Source: Atopobium deltae (GTDB lineage Bacteria > Actinomycetota > Coriobacteriia > Coriobacteriales > Atopobiaceae). Taken from it: a DNA stretch of 64,000 nt. Shown here piece by piece: positions 34,874-44,600 of the stretch; position 1 is the stretch's first letter; each line of letters starts with the position of its first letter. A model generated the notes under the pieces. It did no database searches and had not been told where the DNA came from. It worked only from the letters and a program-made list of their open reading frames with translations. The DNA lies in assembly GCF_001552785.1 (NCBI RefSeq), contig NZ_KQ959516.1, positions 89,853-153,852 on the forward strand. The letters are read 5' to 3'. The position numbers and the translations under genes were made by a program.

Positions 34874-34914
34874 AAAAGCCTCTTGGAGCTGACAAGCAGC
34901 TTCAAGAGGCTTTT
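34874..34914. terminator. Bidirectional terminator between helD and nifJ
   Basis: 18-bp stem (AAAAGCCTCTTGGAGCTG, 34874-34891, with CAGCTTCAAGAGGCTTTT, 34897-34914) containing one G-T pair and a 5-nt loop. A-run and T-run flank both sides, so it suits both the plus-strand helD and the convergent minus-strand nifJ. Confidence 0.92.
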
Positions 34915-34960
34915 ACATACGCAAATTTAAGCGCTTACTAGTTGTGGCCAGCGCTAGCCG

Positions 34961-37900
34961 CTACAGATCGGCGTACAATTCCTTGAGTTTGACCAGGTAG
35001 TTGTAGCGATCCATGGCCGCTTGCTCATTGGCGGCAAAGAGCTCTTCGGCGCGGTCGGGGAACTCGCGTGTGAGGCGCGCATAACGAGCCTCGTTCATGA
35101 GGAAGTCACGGTAACCCTCTTTTGGCGCCTTCGAGTCAAGGGTAAACTTCTTACCTTTCGCAGCGTCGGGATTAAACCTAAAGAGATTCCAGTAGCCACA
35201 CTCAACAGCCTTCTTCATCTCTTCCTGAGAGTACTGCATACCGCCGCCTTTAATGGAGTGCATCTCGCAGGTGCTGTACCCAATGATCAGAGAAGGTCCA
35301 TCGTAGGCTTCGGCCTCGGTAATGGCCTTGAGGGTTTGCGCCTGGTTGGCGCCCATAGCCACTTGTGCCACGTAAATATAACCGTAATTGATAGCCAACT
35401 CGGCAAGAGACTTCTTCTTGACATCCTTACCAGCTGCAGCAAATTGTGCCACCTGTCCGAGGTTGGATGCCTTCGACGCCTGGCCACCCGTGTTGGAATA
35501 GACCTCGGTATCAAAGACAAAGACATTGACGTTACGACCCGACGCAAGCACGTGGTCCAAGCCACCAAAGCCGATGTCGTAAGCCCAACCGTCACCACCG
35601 AAGATCCAGAAGGATTTCTTCGAGAGGAAGGCCTTATCGGCAAGAATTGCTTGCGCTTCTTTGGAGTTATTCAGGCGTAACTGTTCGATATAGGCAGCCG
35701 ACACATCCTGTGAGCGACCTGCATCGTTGCGAGTATCAAGCCACTCTTGCGCCGCTGTTCTGAAGTCGTCAGATACGGCATCAGAAGCCATGAGCTGTTT
35801 GGTTGCTTCAACCAGGCGGTTTTGCTGTGCCTCGTAACCAACTTCAAAGCCCATGCCATGCTCAGCATTGTCCTCGAACAGCGAGTTGTTCCACGCGGGG
35901 CCAAAGCCGCAGGCCGTGGTCGTAAAGGGCGAGGTCGCCGCGGGGTTGCCCCAAATGGACGAGCAGCCCGTTGCATTGGATATGTACATGCGATCGCCAA
36001 AGAGCTGCGTAATCAGGCGCGCATAGCTCGTCTGGACACAGCCAGCGCAGGAACCCGAGAACTCAAGCAGTGGTTTGTGGAACTGCGATCCCCTGACATT
36101 TTTAGAAGTGAAGAGTTCGTCTTTTTGTGTGACTTTCTCGACCGCAAAGTCCCACACCTCTTGCTCTTGTTGCTCTTGCGTTGCGGGTGTCATCTCGAGG
36201 GCATGAGCAGGGCAAATGTTAGCGCAGTTGTGGCAGCCCATACAATCGAGCGGGCTTATCGAAATGGCGAATTTATAGCCTGTGTTCTTGGGAACCTTCA
36301 GATCGAGCATGCGCATTTGTTCGGGAGCGAGCGCGACCTCGTCCTCGTTTAAGACGAAGGGGCGAATCGTCGCGTGCGGGCAGACGTACGAGCACTGGTT
36401 GCACTGGATGCACTTGGTCTCGTCCCAATGTGGCACCATAACAGCGGTACCGCGCTTCTCGTATTGGGAAGCACCCAGCTCCCACTGACCATCAACATGC
36501 TTCGAAAAGGCCGAGACGGGCAGCGAATCGCCTTCCATAAGGTTGATGGGAATGAGCAATTTTTTGACTTGCTCGACAATGGCGGCGCGACCCTTAAGAG
36601 TCAGGCGCGTGGGTTCATCTTGCGCGTTTGCCCAGCTTTCGGAAACCTCAAATTTACGGAAGGCGGTAGCGCCAGCGTCGATGGCTTTCCAGTTGGCCTC
36701 AACAATGGCCTGGCCTTTTTTAGCGTAGCTCTTCTGAGCGGCATCTTTTAGATACTTCAAAGCCTCGTCAACGGGCAGCACATGCGCAAGAGCAAAGAAT
36801 GCGGACTGCAGCACCGTGTTAGTGCGCTTGCCCATGCCCACCTTTGCCGCCAGATCAATAGCGTCGATCAAATAAATTGAGATGTTATTCTGCGCTGCAT
36901 AGCGCTTAGCGTTAACAGGAAAATGCTTGTCGAATTCTTCGTCCGTCCATTGGCAATTGACCAGGAAGATACCGCCAGGCTTGACATCCCGCAGCATTTT
37001 GAAGCCCTTCAGAATGTAGCTCGGATTATGGCAGGCGACGAAGTCTGCTTTGGTGACGTAGTACGTCGAGCGGATGGGCTTATCGCCAAAGCGAAGGTGC
37101 GAAATGGTGACGCCACCCGTCTTTTTGGAGTCGTACTGGAAGTAGGCCTGCACGTATTTGTCGGTGTGGTCGCCGATGATCTTAATGGAGTTCTTATTGG
37201 CACCAACAGTACCGTCGCCGCCAAGGCCCCAGAACTTGCACTCGATGGTGCCAGGAGCAGCGGTGTTGGGCGCATCAGGATCCATGGGCAGCGACAGATG
37301 CGTAACATCGTCAACAATACCAATGGTAAATTCGCGCTTCGGCTCGTCCTTTTTGAGCTCCTCGAACACCGAGAAAGCTGCCGCAGGAGGCTCGTCCTTC
37401 GAGCCCAAGCCGTAGCGGCCACCGATGGCCTGAATATCCGTGCGACCCGACTCAAAGAGCGCCGACAACACATCCTGATACAAAGGCTCACCAATGGCGC
37501 CTGGCTCCTTGGTGCGGTCGAGCACGGCCACCTTTTTGACCGATGCGGGAAGCGCTGCCACAAAATCCTTCACGGACCAAGGGCGATACAGACGCACCTT
37601 GACAAGACCGACCTTCTCGCCATGCGCATTAAGCCAGTCGATAACCTCTTCAAGAGTGTCGCAGAACGAGCCCATACAGACAACCACGCGGTCAGCGTCG
37701 GGCGCGCCATAGTAATCAAACAGGTGATAATTCGTATGCAAATGCGCGTTGATTTTATCCATATACTGCTGCACAAGCGCAGGTAAATCAGCATAAATGC
37801 TATTGCATGCTTCACGGTGTTGGAAGAAAATGTCGCTATTTTCATGCGCGCCACGGGCTGCAGGATGCTCTGGATTGAGCGCGTGATCGCGAAACGCCTG

Positions 37901-38500
37901 GACGGTATCCATGTCGATAAGTTCGGCGAGCTCGTCAAAATCCCAGCGCGCGATCTTTTGAATCTCGTGCGAAGTTCTAAAGCCATCGAAGAAGTTGAGG
38001 AACGGAACCTTGCCAGCAATCGCGCACAAGTGTGCCACAGGCGACAGATCCATAACCTCTTGCACGGTGCCCTCACACAGAATGGCAAACCCTGTTTGTC
38101 GAGTGGCCATAACGTCGGAATGGTCGCCAAAAATGTTTAAGGCGTGCGTTGCGACGGCACGGGCACTCACATGAAAAACAGCTGGTAGACCTTCTGCGGC
38201 GATTTTATACATATTGGGGATCATGAGGAGAAGACCCTGGGAAGCGGTATAGGTTGTCGTCAAGGCGCCAGCGCCAAGTGCGCCATGTACCATACCTGCG
38301 GCGCCTGCCTCGGATTGCATTTCTACAACCTTAACGGGCGTGCCAAAAATATTTTTTAAGCCATGTGCTGCCCACTGATCGACATGATCAGCCATGGGGC
38401 TTGATGGAGTAATCGGGTAAATACCCGCGACCTCCGTAAATGCATACGAAACCCAGGCAGCGGCTTCGTTGCCGTCCATGGATTTATACGTTCTTGCCAT
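34961..38500 (-). CDS. nifJ: Pyruvate:ferredoxin (flavodoxin) oxidoreductase
   Basis: 1179 residues, single-chain PFOR. N-terminal AAWVSYAFTEVAGIYPITPSSPMADHV binds substrate and thiamine diphosphate. Two 4Fe-4S ferredoxin motifs lie at ~690-760 (CIQCNQCSYVCPHAT and CMGCHNCANICPAHA). The C-terminal thiamine domain has GGDGWAYDIGFGGLDH and DTEVYSNTGGQASKAS. The enzyme converts pyruvate and CoA to acetyl-CoA, CO2 and reduced ferredoxin, the central fermentative step in many anaerobes. ATG 38500 has AAAGGAG with 5-nt spacing; the 35 upstream codons of the longer frame are rejected. Its leader contains the hairpin ACGTGCG-GCAAG-CGCACGT (38580-38598). Confidence 0.97.
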   Translation of the reverse strand: MARTYKSMDGNEAAAWVSYAFTEVAGIYPITPSSPMADHVDQWAAHGLKNIFGTPVKVVEMQSEAGAAGMVHGALGAGALTTTYTASQGLLLMIPNMYKIAAEGLPAVFHVSARAVATHALNIFGDHSDVMATRQTGFAILCEGTVQEVMDLSPVAHLCAIAGKVPFLNFFDGFRTSHEIQKIARWDFDELAELIDMDTVQAFRDHALNPEHPAARGAHENSDIFFQHREACNSIYADLPALVQQYMDKINAHLHTNYHLFDYYGAPDADRVVVCMGSFCDTLEEVIDWLNAHGEKVGLVKVRLYRPWSVKDFVAALPASVKKVAVLDRTKEPGAIGEPLYQDVLSALFESGRTDIQAIGGRYGLGSKDEPPAAAFSVFEELKKDEPKREFTIGIVDDVTHLSLPMDPDAPNTAAPGTIECKFWGLGGDGTVGANKNSIKIIGDHTDKYVQAYFQYDSKKTGGVTISHLRFGDKPIRSTYYVTKADFVACHNPSYILKGFKMLRDVKPGGIFLVNCQWTDEEFDKHFPVNAKRYAAQNNISIYLIDAIDLAAKVGMGKRTNTVLQSAFFALAHVLPVDEALKYLKDAAQKSYAKKGQAIVEANWKAIDAGATAFRKFEVSESWANAQDEPTRLTLKGRAAIVEQVKKLLIPINLMEGDSLPVSAFSKHVDGQWELGASQYEKRGTAVMVPHWDETKCIQCNQCSYVCPHATIRPFVLNEDEVALAPEQMRMLDLKVPKNTGYKFAISISPLDCMGCHNCANICPAHALEMTPATQEQQEQEVWDFAVEKVTQKDELFTSKNVRGSQFHKPLLEFSGSCAGCVQTSYARLITQLFGDRMYISNATGCSSIWGNPAATSPFTTTACGFGPAWNNSLFEDNAEHGMGFEVGYEAQQNRLVEATKQLMASDAVSDDFRTAAQEWLDTRNDAGRSQDVSAAYIEQLRLNNSKEAQAILADKAFLSKKSFWIFGGDGWAYDIGFGGLDHVLASGRNVNVFVFDTEVYSNTGGQASKASNLGQVAQFAAAGKDVKKKSLAELAINYGYIYVAQVAMGANQAQTLKAITEAEAYDGPSLIIGYSTCEMHSIKGGGMQYSQEEMKKAVECGYWNLFRFNPDAAKGKKFTLDSKAPKEGYRDFLMNEARYARLTREFPDRAEELFAANEQAAMDRYNYLVKLKELYADL

Positions 38501-38763
38501 TTCCTCTCCTTTTGACGCACAGTTGCGCCGCGCGTGCGTTGTTACTCGCTGCGCGTACGTGCAAAAATGCTGCTCCTCCACGTGCGGCAAGCGCACGTAC
38601 AGCACTTATTTGATCTGTGTTCCCTCCTTGTAAAAACACAGTCACTCCTTTACGTAATCATACTCCAAGCACTACGCTAAATACCCAAGCCTCGTTAAAA
38701 AATGCCCATATTTGCCAACGGCTAAACCTGTTTTATTGGTCGAAATCTGTTTTATCTGTCTTT

Positions 38764-38772
38764 TGCTATACA
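38764..38772 (+). promoter_or_regulatory. Extended -10 promoter of the two-component operon
   Basis: TGCTATACA on the plus strand (TG-n-TATACA) lies 55 bp before the response regulator start. CTGTTTTAT is directly repeated upstream at 38728-38736 and 38747-38755. No good -35 is present, as expected of an extended -10 promoter. Confidence 0.45.
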
Positions 38773-38826
38773 CTAAAGGAAGTGACTAGAGGAAGCGGAA
38801 TCGTTCAGAGAAGTCGGAGTCGCACC

Positions 38827-39606
38827 ATGAAAGCACATATATTGTTGGTCGAAGACGATAATGACATCGTGCACAGCCTTTCTGAACTCTTGCAGCGCGA
38901 GGGCATGCAGGTCACAAGCTCCGCGACGCAAAATGATGCCATTCGCCTTGCCTACGATGCGAACTACCACTTTGACCTGGTGCTGTTGGATATCAGTCTT
39001 GCGCAAGGCAATGGTTTTGCCGCCTGCTCGGCTATCAAGGAGCAAAACCCTAAGCTGCCCATCGTATTTTTGACCGCTTCGAGCGACGAGTTTAATACCG
39101 TTGCAGGACTTGCCATGGGCGCAGACGACTACATTGCAAAACCCTTCCGACCCAAAGAACTTCTCGCCCGCATTCACGTCATCTTGCGCCGAAATCGTCC
39201 TAACACAGAATCAATACTGCAGCTCAAAGACGTTTTTATCGACCTTGCCAAGGCGCGCGTTACCAAAGCGGGCAAAGACATTGATCTTTCGGCCATCGAA
39301 TATCGGCTGCTTTTGTGCCTTGCCTCAAAACCAGGTGCGCTGGTCACGCGCGAAGCCATGCGCGAGGCGCTGTGGGATGATGCGAACGCCTACGTGGGCG
39401 ATAATACCATCTCGGTGTATATCAAACGCCTACGTCAAAAGCTTGAAGATAACCCCGCCGAGCCTGAACTCATTCTTACGGTGCGTGGGCGTGGTTACAA
39501 AACGCCAGCGCCCAGTAATGCTGGGGGCACTAACGCCAGCGGGGCCTTCTTCTCTCCCGAACGGAGTGACGCGCATCACAACGCTGGCAATGAGCGGAAC
39601 GCCTAA
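38827..39606 (+). CDS. OmpR-family response regulator
   Basis: 259 residues. Receiver domain ~1-120 with LVEDDND, phosphoacceptor Asp54 in LVLLDIS, and the switch Lys in DDYIAKPFRPKELLARI. The DNA-binding winged helix spans ~135-230 (LSAIEYRLLLCLASKPGALVTREAMREALW ends with the VYIKRLRQKL recognition region). The last ~25 residues are a Gly/Asn/Ala-rich tail. ATG 38827 has GGAG 8 nt upstream, so the longer frame from 38617 is rejected. It overlaps the kinase start by one base (TAATG) and likely controls the following ABC exporter. Confidence 0.92.
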   Translation: MKAHILLVEDDNDIVHSLSELLQREGMQVTSSATQNDAIRLAYDANYHFDLVLLDISLAQGNGFAACSAIKEQNPKLPIVFLTASSDEFNTVAGLAMGADDYIAKPFRPKELLARIHVILRRNRPNTESILQLKDVFIDLAKARVTKAGKDIDLSAIEYRLLLCLASKPGALVTREAMREALWDDANAYVGDNTISVYIKRLRQKLEDNPAEPELILTVRGRGYKTPAPSNAGGTNASGAFFSPERSDAHHNAGNERNA

Positions 39607-40730
39607 TGGAACTTTTTTTGCGCAACAGGTCTCTTAAGCTGCAGTTACTCTTCTCTTGCCTTGTGAGCTTAGCAGGCACATGGCTTGCTTGGGCCTATGC
39701 AGGCAGACGCGCTGGTCTTATCTGCGGGCTTATCTGCTTAGCGATAAGTGCCATTGGGCTTGCCCTTGCATGGTGGCGCTTGCAACGCATTAACCACCTG
39801 ATCGAGCGGATTGACATGGCGCTGCACGATGAGGCTTCCCTGAATATGAACGATATGCACGAGGGTGAATTGTCGCTGCTTGCGCACCAAATCGATAAGA
39901 CCTTCAACAAGCTCACTGTTGTCAATACAAAGCTGCTGCACGAGCGTCAATCGCTGGCTGATTCGCTGGCGGACATTTCTCATCAGTTGCGCACGCCCAT
40001 GACCTCCCTCGGGCTCGAGCTGGAGCTTATGCGCAAAAGCAACGACACTGATGATCTGCGGCGGCGTGTGCGCCATAGCCAACAACTCGTTGATCGCATG
40101 CAGTGGCTGATCGAAAGCCTGCTGCGCCTTGCGCGCATTGATGCGGGTGTCATTACCTTGGCGCACAGCGATGTATCTGTCGAGAAACTCATGCGAGACG
40201 TGATTTTGCCCTTTGAAATCAGTCTTGATTTGCAAAACATTAGCCTCGAGCTTGATGTCGAAGAGGGCTTACACTTTAAGGGTGATGCCGCGTGGTCATG
40301 CGAAGCCCTGCGCAACATCCTGAAGAATTGCATTGAACATACCCCACCCCAGGGAACTATCACTATCAGCGCCAAGCAGGATCCCATAGCGTGTCGCATA
40401 AGCATTGTAGATACAGGGCCTGGTTTTACCTCCGAGGATCTGCCTCACATTTTTGAACGCTTTTATCGTGGGCGCAGCCATACTTCGACGGGCGCTGGAT
40501 CTGGTGCAAACAGCTCCCCTAACGGCTCTTCTAGCGGCGATTCCAACACCTCCCCCAGCGCCTCCCCCGAAAGTCCCGTCAATCCAAGCGGTGTTGGCAT
40601 TGGACTTTCGCTTGCACAAGCGCTGATTCATGCACAAGACGGCACCATTCGTGCATCCAACAGACGAGATGCGCAGGGTTCTGTGTGCGGCGCGCGCTTT
40701 GATGTTTCCTTTTATCGCAACGTCGTGTAG
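39606..40730 (+). CDS. Sensor histidine kinase
   Basis: 374 residues. Two transmembrane helices occupy ~14-55 with almost no loop between them, so this is an intramembrane-sensing kinase lacking an extracellular sensor. HAMP-like linker, then H-box DISHQLRTPMTS (His126), N-box ALRNILKNCIEHT, DTGPGF, and GIGLSLAQAL. A ~38-residue Ser/Gly/Pro/Asn-rich insert (~290-328) sits in the ATP lid between HIFERFYRGR and GIGLS. Kinases without a sensor domain next to an FtsX-type ABC transporter often sense through that transporter (BceS-like); this is inferred from the neighbours. Confidence 0.9.
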   Translation: MELFLRNRSLKLQLLFSCLVSLAGTWLAWAYAGRRAGLICGLICLAISAIGLALAWWRLQRINHLIERIDMALHDEASLNMNDMHEGELSLLAHQIDKTFNKLTVVNTKLLHERQSLADSLADISHQLRTPMTSLGLELELMRKSNDTDDLRRRVRHSQQLVDRMQWLIESLLRLARIDAGVITLAHSDVSVEKLMRDVILPFEISLDLQNISLELDVEEGLHFKGDAAWSCEALRNILKNCIEHTPPQGTITISAKQDPIACRISIVDTGPGFTSEDLPHIFERFYRGRSHTSTGAGSGANSSPNGSSSGDSNTSPSASPESPVNPSGVGIGLSLAQALIHAQDGTIRASNRRDAQGSVCGARFDVSFYRNVV

Positions 40731-40749
40731 GCGTAATAAGCTATAAGTT

Positions 40750-40852
40750 ATTGCAAAAGTGTCAGCCAAAACATTGCAAAAGTGTCAACCGCTACAGGTA
40801 TATGACTAAATTGTCACACTGTTGTCACCTGCCAGACAGATACGGCTGTCAC
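40750..40852 (+). promoter_or_regulatory. Repeated TGTCA sites ahead of the ABC transporter
   Basis: ATTGCAAAAGTGTCA occurs exactly twice (40750-40764, 40773-40787; 23-bp period). TGTCAC then appears at 40812-40817, 40823-40828 (11-bp period) and 40847-40852. Direct repeats at about one helical turn are the usual form of OmpR-family binding sites, and the response regulator is encoded just upstream. The promoter itself could not be placed. Confidence 0.6.
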
Positions 40853-40929
40853 ACTTATGGCTAGTTTAGGACAGCTATCTTGCCGCGAGCACAAGCACGC
40901 AAAAAGCAGCAGGCAATTTTGGAGGAGCA

Positions 40930-41625
40930 ATGAGTTTTCTTCGTATCGAGCATCTCAGCAAAATCTATTGCAGTGATCAAAACAAGACGACAGCACTCAA
41001 TGATGTGAGCTTCGAGATTCAACAGGGCGAGTTCGTTGCTATCATCGGCAGCTCGGGCTCGGGAAAGTCAACGCTCATGCACCTCATGGGCGGTGTCGAC
41101 AGACCAACATCGGGAACCATTTACCTTAACGGAGAAGACATTTATGCGCGCACAGATGAACAGCTTGCTGTGTTTCGTCGCCGCGAGGTCGGGCTGGTAT
41201 ACCAGTTTTACAATCTGATTCCCGTGCTCACAGCGCTCGAAAACATTACCCTGCCCGTACGCCTCGATGGCCGCAAGGTTAATGAGCAGCGCCTCAAGAC
41301 CTTGCTTTATGCGTTAAATCTCAACGGCTATGAGCATCACTTGCCCAACCAGCTTTCGGGAGGCCAGCAGCAGCGCGTTGCTATTGGTCGCGCACTGCTC
41401 AACGAGCCAGCGCTTGTGTTGGCCGACGAGCCCACTGGTAATCTCGATAGCAAAAATTCTGCCGAAATTATGCAGCTCCTTCGTGCGAGTAACCGCGAGC
41501 TCGACCAAACGCTGGTCATCATTACCCACGATGAGGACGTTGCGCTGATGGCTTCACGCGTTATTTCGCTTGAAGACGGGCGCATCGTATCCGACACGCG
41601 CGTGGGCGCCAAAGGCAGGATGTGA
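40930..41625 (+). CDS. ABC transporter ATP-binding protein (MacB/LolD type)
   Basis: 231 residues. Walker A IIGSSGSGKST (~39-47), Q-loop VYQFYNLIPVLTALENI (the FYNLIP form typical of MacB/LolD/BceA ATPases), signature LSGGQQQRVAIGRAL (~142), Walker B LVLADEPTGNLDS, and HDEDVALMASR. It energises the permease encoded next, with a 4-nt overlap. GGAGGAG lies directly ahead of ATG 40930. Confidence 0.96.
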   Translation: MSFLRIEHLSKIYCSDQNKTTALNDVSFEIQQGEFVAIIGSSGSGKSTLMHLMGGVDRPTSGTIYLNGEDIYARTDEQLAVFRRREVGLVYQFYNLIPVLTALENITLPVRLDGRKVNEQRLKTLLYALNLNGYEHHLPNQLSGGQQQRVAIGRALLNEPALVLADEPTGNLDSKNSAEIMQLLRASNRELDQTLVIITHDEDVALMASRVISLEDGRIVSDTRVGAKGRM

Positions 41626-44600
41626 TCCGCATGAAACGCAGTATTTTATGGCAATTCACCAAGCGGTCGCTCGCAAAAAATCGCACGCGCACCGTCGTTT
41701 CCATCATTGGTGTTGTGCTGTCGACCGCCCTTATCTGCGGAGTTTTTACCACCGTTTCGAGCGTGCACGGCGCGCTGCTCAACCGTTTGGTCGCCTTTGA
41801 AGGCAGCTGGCACGCCATGTCCTCGGACGTCAAACACGAGACTGTAAAGAAACTCATCGCAACACAGCAGGTGCACACCGCCGCTTCGTCAACCGAAGTC
41901 GCACGCGTCACCTTTGCGGCAAAAGGGCCCAACGACGAGGCGTTCGAAAACTTTACGATTCGAACTCTGCCGCAGGTTTTGAAAGGATCTCCGCAAGAGG
42001 CACGCAAGCTCACCACACAGCCAAGCATGACACAGGGCGCCTTCCCCACGGCAAAAAATCAGATTGCGCTGCCCGAAACCTGCCGCAATACGCGCTTTAC
42101 CGACTCCAATGTTTATTCTGACGAGAAACTCGACGTAGGCAGCGTTATCCACCTTAAGGTGAACGGAAAAATACAAAACTGGGTCGTCAGCGGTTTTTAT
42201 GATGCCATGAACCGCTTCTACGGCAATTCGTTGGTGGCGCATGACACAAACGGCTATCTCGCGCTTGCCGCCGCCGACGCTGCAAGCTACACCAATAGCA
42301 ATCGTGGCATGGTTTGGTATCGTTTAGCTGGCTTTTCTCACCAGGATGGACTCGCATCGCATGTCGAGAATACCCTCGGCATGAAGCAGGTTCAAAATGA
42401 GTCGCTTGAAGCCGAGGGCGGCTCCGAGGGCAACGCTGGTACTGGATCCGAGGCCGCCACTGACTCCAGCACCACCGCTAAACCGAAACAGTTCGTCATT
42501 TTCCACCAGAATCTTATGCGTGATGAGGGCTTGCGCGGACGCTCTTCCAACTGGGACGCCTTGTGGAACATGGGTATCTTTTTGGCAATTATCATTAGCG
42601 TGGCTTCTATCGCACTTATCTACAATTCCTTTAGCATTTCGGTTGCCGAACGCAAAAAACAATTTGGTCTGTTAGCCTCGCTGGGTGCCTCGAAGGCGCA
42701 GATCCGCCGCATGGTCTATCTGGAAACACTCAGCATTGCTGTCATTGGCATTCCTGTGGGCATTATCTGCGGCATCGCAGGTGTAGCAGGAACGCTGTGG
42801 CTTGCACGCGATGGCTTTAGCGTCATCTTTGGCAAAACGGGCATGATAAGCCTTGCGATAAACCCCGTCGCGCTTATCACCACCGTAGGCTTTGAGCTGC
42901 TCGTACTCTTTATGAGTGCCACGATTCCTGCCTTGCGCGCGAGTCGCGTGAGCCCCATTGCAGCCATCAGACAAGCGCAAGACATTAAAATTGGTCGTCG
43001 CCTGAGCAAAAAGCTCATGCGTTTGACCAAGCGTGGAGCCGCGAGCGGCGCGGGCAACACCGCCACGACCGCCGCAGGCAACACCGACGCAACACCACGG
43101 CTCAGCTTGTCTGAGCGCCTCTTTGGGACCGAAGGCATGCTGAGCACACGCAATTTGTCTCGCGCAAGTTCGCGCGGACGCACGATCACCGCTTCACTTG
43201 CTGTCAGTGTGACGCTCATCGTTATAACGGGTGTCATTGCACAGATCTTCTTACCCTACGCGTTCGCAAAAAACGAAATGATTGTGCCCGATATTCTCGT
43301 CAGAGTGAATGGCGATGGACGCTACGATCCTGAAGAGCTCGCGCGCACGCTCGATAAAGCCGCAGCTCAGATCCCTGGTCTTAAGACTGCCGAGACAACC
43401 AGGCGCACGATTGCCACCCTTGTGCTGCAAAAGGACGCCCTCACAGAAACCATGCGCAACTACCTGACGCGACAGTATACAACGCAGCCTGGAAAGCCTA
43501 GTGAGCAAACTCTGTTGCAGGGTGTAACCGTCAAGAGCGACGGCAGCCGCGTGAAAGACACCTACAGCAGCTTTGCAGCCACCTCACAGCAGTGGAGCGC
43601 CATCTACAATGTGGTTGTTCCCAGTCAAGAAAGCTGGGAAAAACTCGCTGCGGCCTATGGTGTCGACCGCGATACGGGCATGTTACTATTTAACAAGCAA
43701 CGGGTCGATGCGCAGCTGATGGGCAACGATGCCGCAGGTACAGACACTGCAGGCAGCTACGACACAAATCCCATAAAAACGAAGACTATCAAGCCTTTTA
43801 CGAATGCGAAGGTGCTCGCGGGCGCGGCAACGCTTATCGGTCGTAAAAATGGCAGCGAGCCCTACGGCATGCCGCTGTTCGCGAATTTCGATAGCGCAGG
43901 CGAACTGGTGGTATTTGACGATGCTGCCAACGCTGCCGAGAAGGGCGGCACTGGCAAGAAGACCGACAAGCAAGAAACGTACATTCCGCTTTCGAGCATC
44001 GAGCAGCAGCTGGTGCGCCTGCCGCTGAAGAGCGCCGCACTGCTCGAGAAAAGCCCCACTGAGGCACCGTATATGTTTTCGTCGAACTTCTCGCCAGACA
44101 ACTTTATGATCATGTCGCCTGCGTTGTACAAACGCTATGTTTCGTATTTTGATAAGCCATCCATCAACTACATGTTCACGATGCAGGGTGGCGCGGCCCA
44201 GACAACGCAAAGCGCCGCAAAGGCAACTGAACAACTGCGCGAAACCCTTAAACGACAAGGCTTTGCTTCGAACACCTTTGACATCCACGATTTTTCTACG
44301 GCGAGGCGCAATGATTTGCTCGTCGCGCAGACACTGTTGCTCTTTATGAGCCTGTTTGCAGGCATTATGCTGCTGATTTCGATGTCCAACGTCTTTAATA
44401 CGCTGTGCAATAGCATGATTTTGCGCACGAGCGAGTTTGCCATTTTGCGCTCGGTTGGCATGAGCGAAAAGCAGTTTAGGCTCATGATCTTTTACGAATG
44501 CGCGCGCTACGCACTGCGCGGCCTTGCGTGGGGCAGCCTGATTTCGATGGGCGCCTACTGGCTGTTTTGGAAGAACGTCATCATGCGCTTCGACAGCGCT

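Noticed and set aside
38501-38605. 35-codon N-terminal extension of nifJ
   Set aside because: ATG 38500 has an optimal AAAGGAG site and matches the family N-terminus; the extension is leader sequence.
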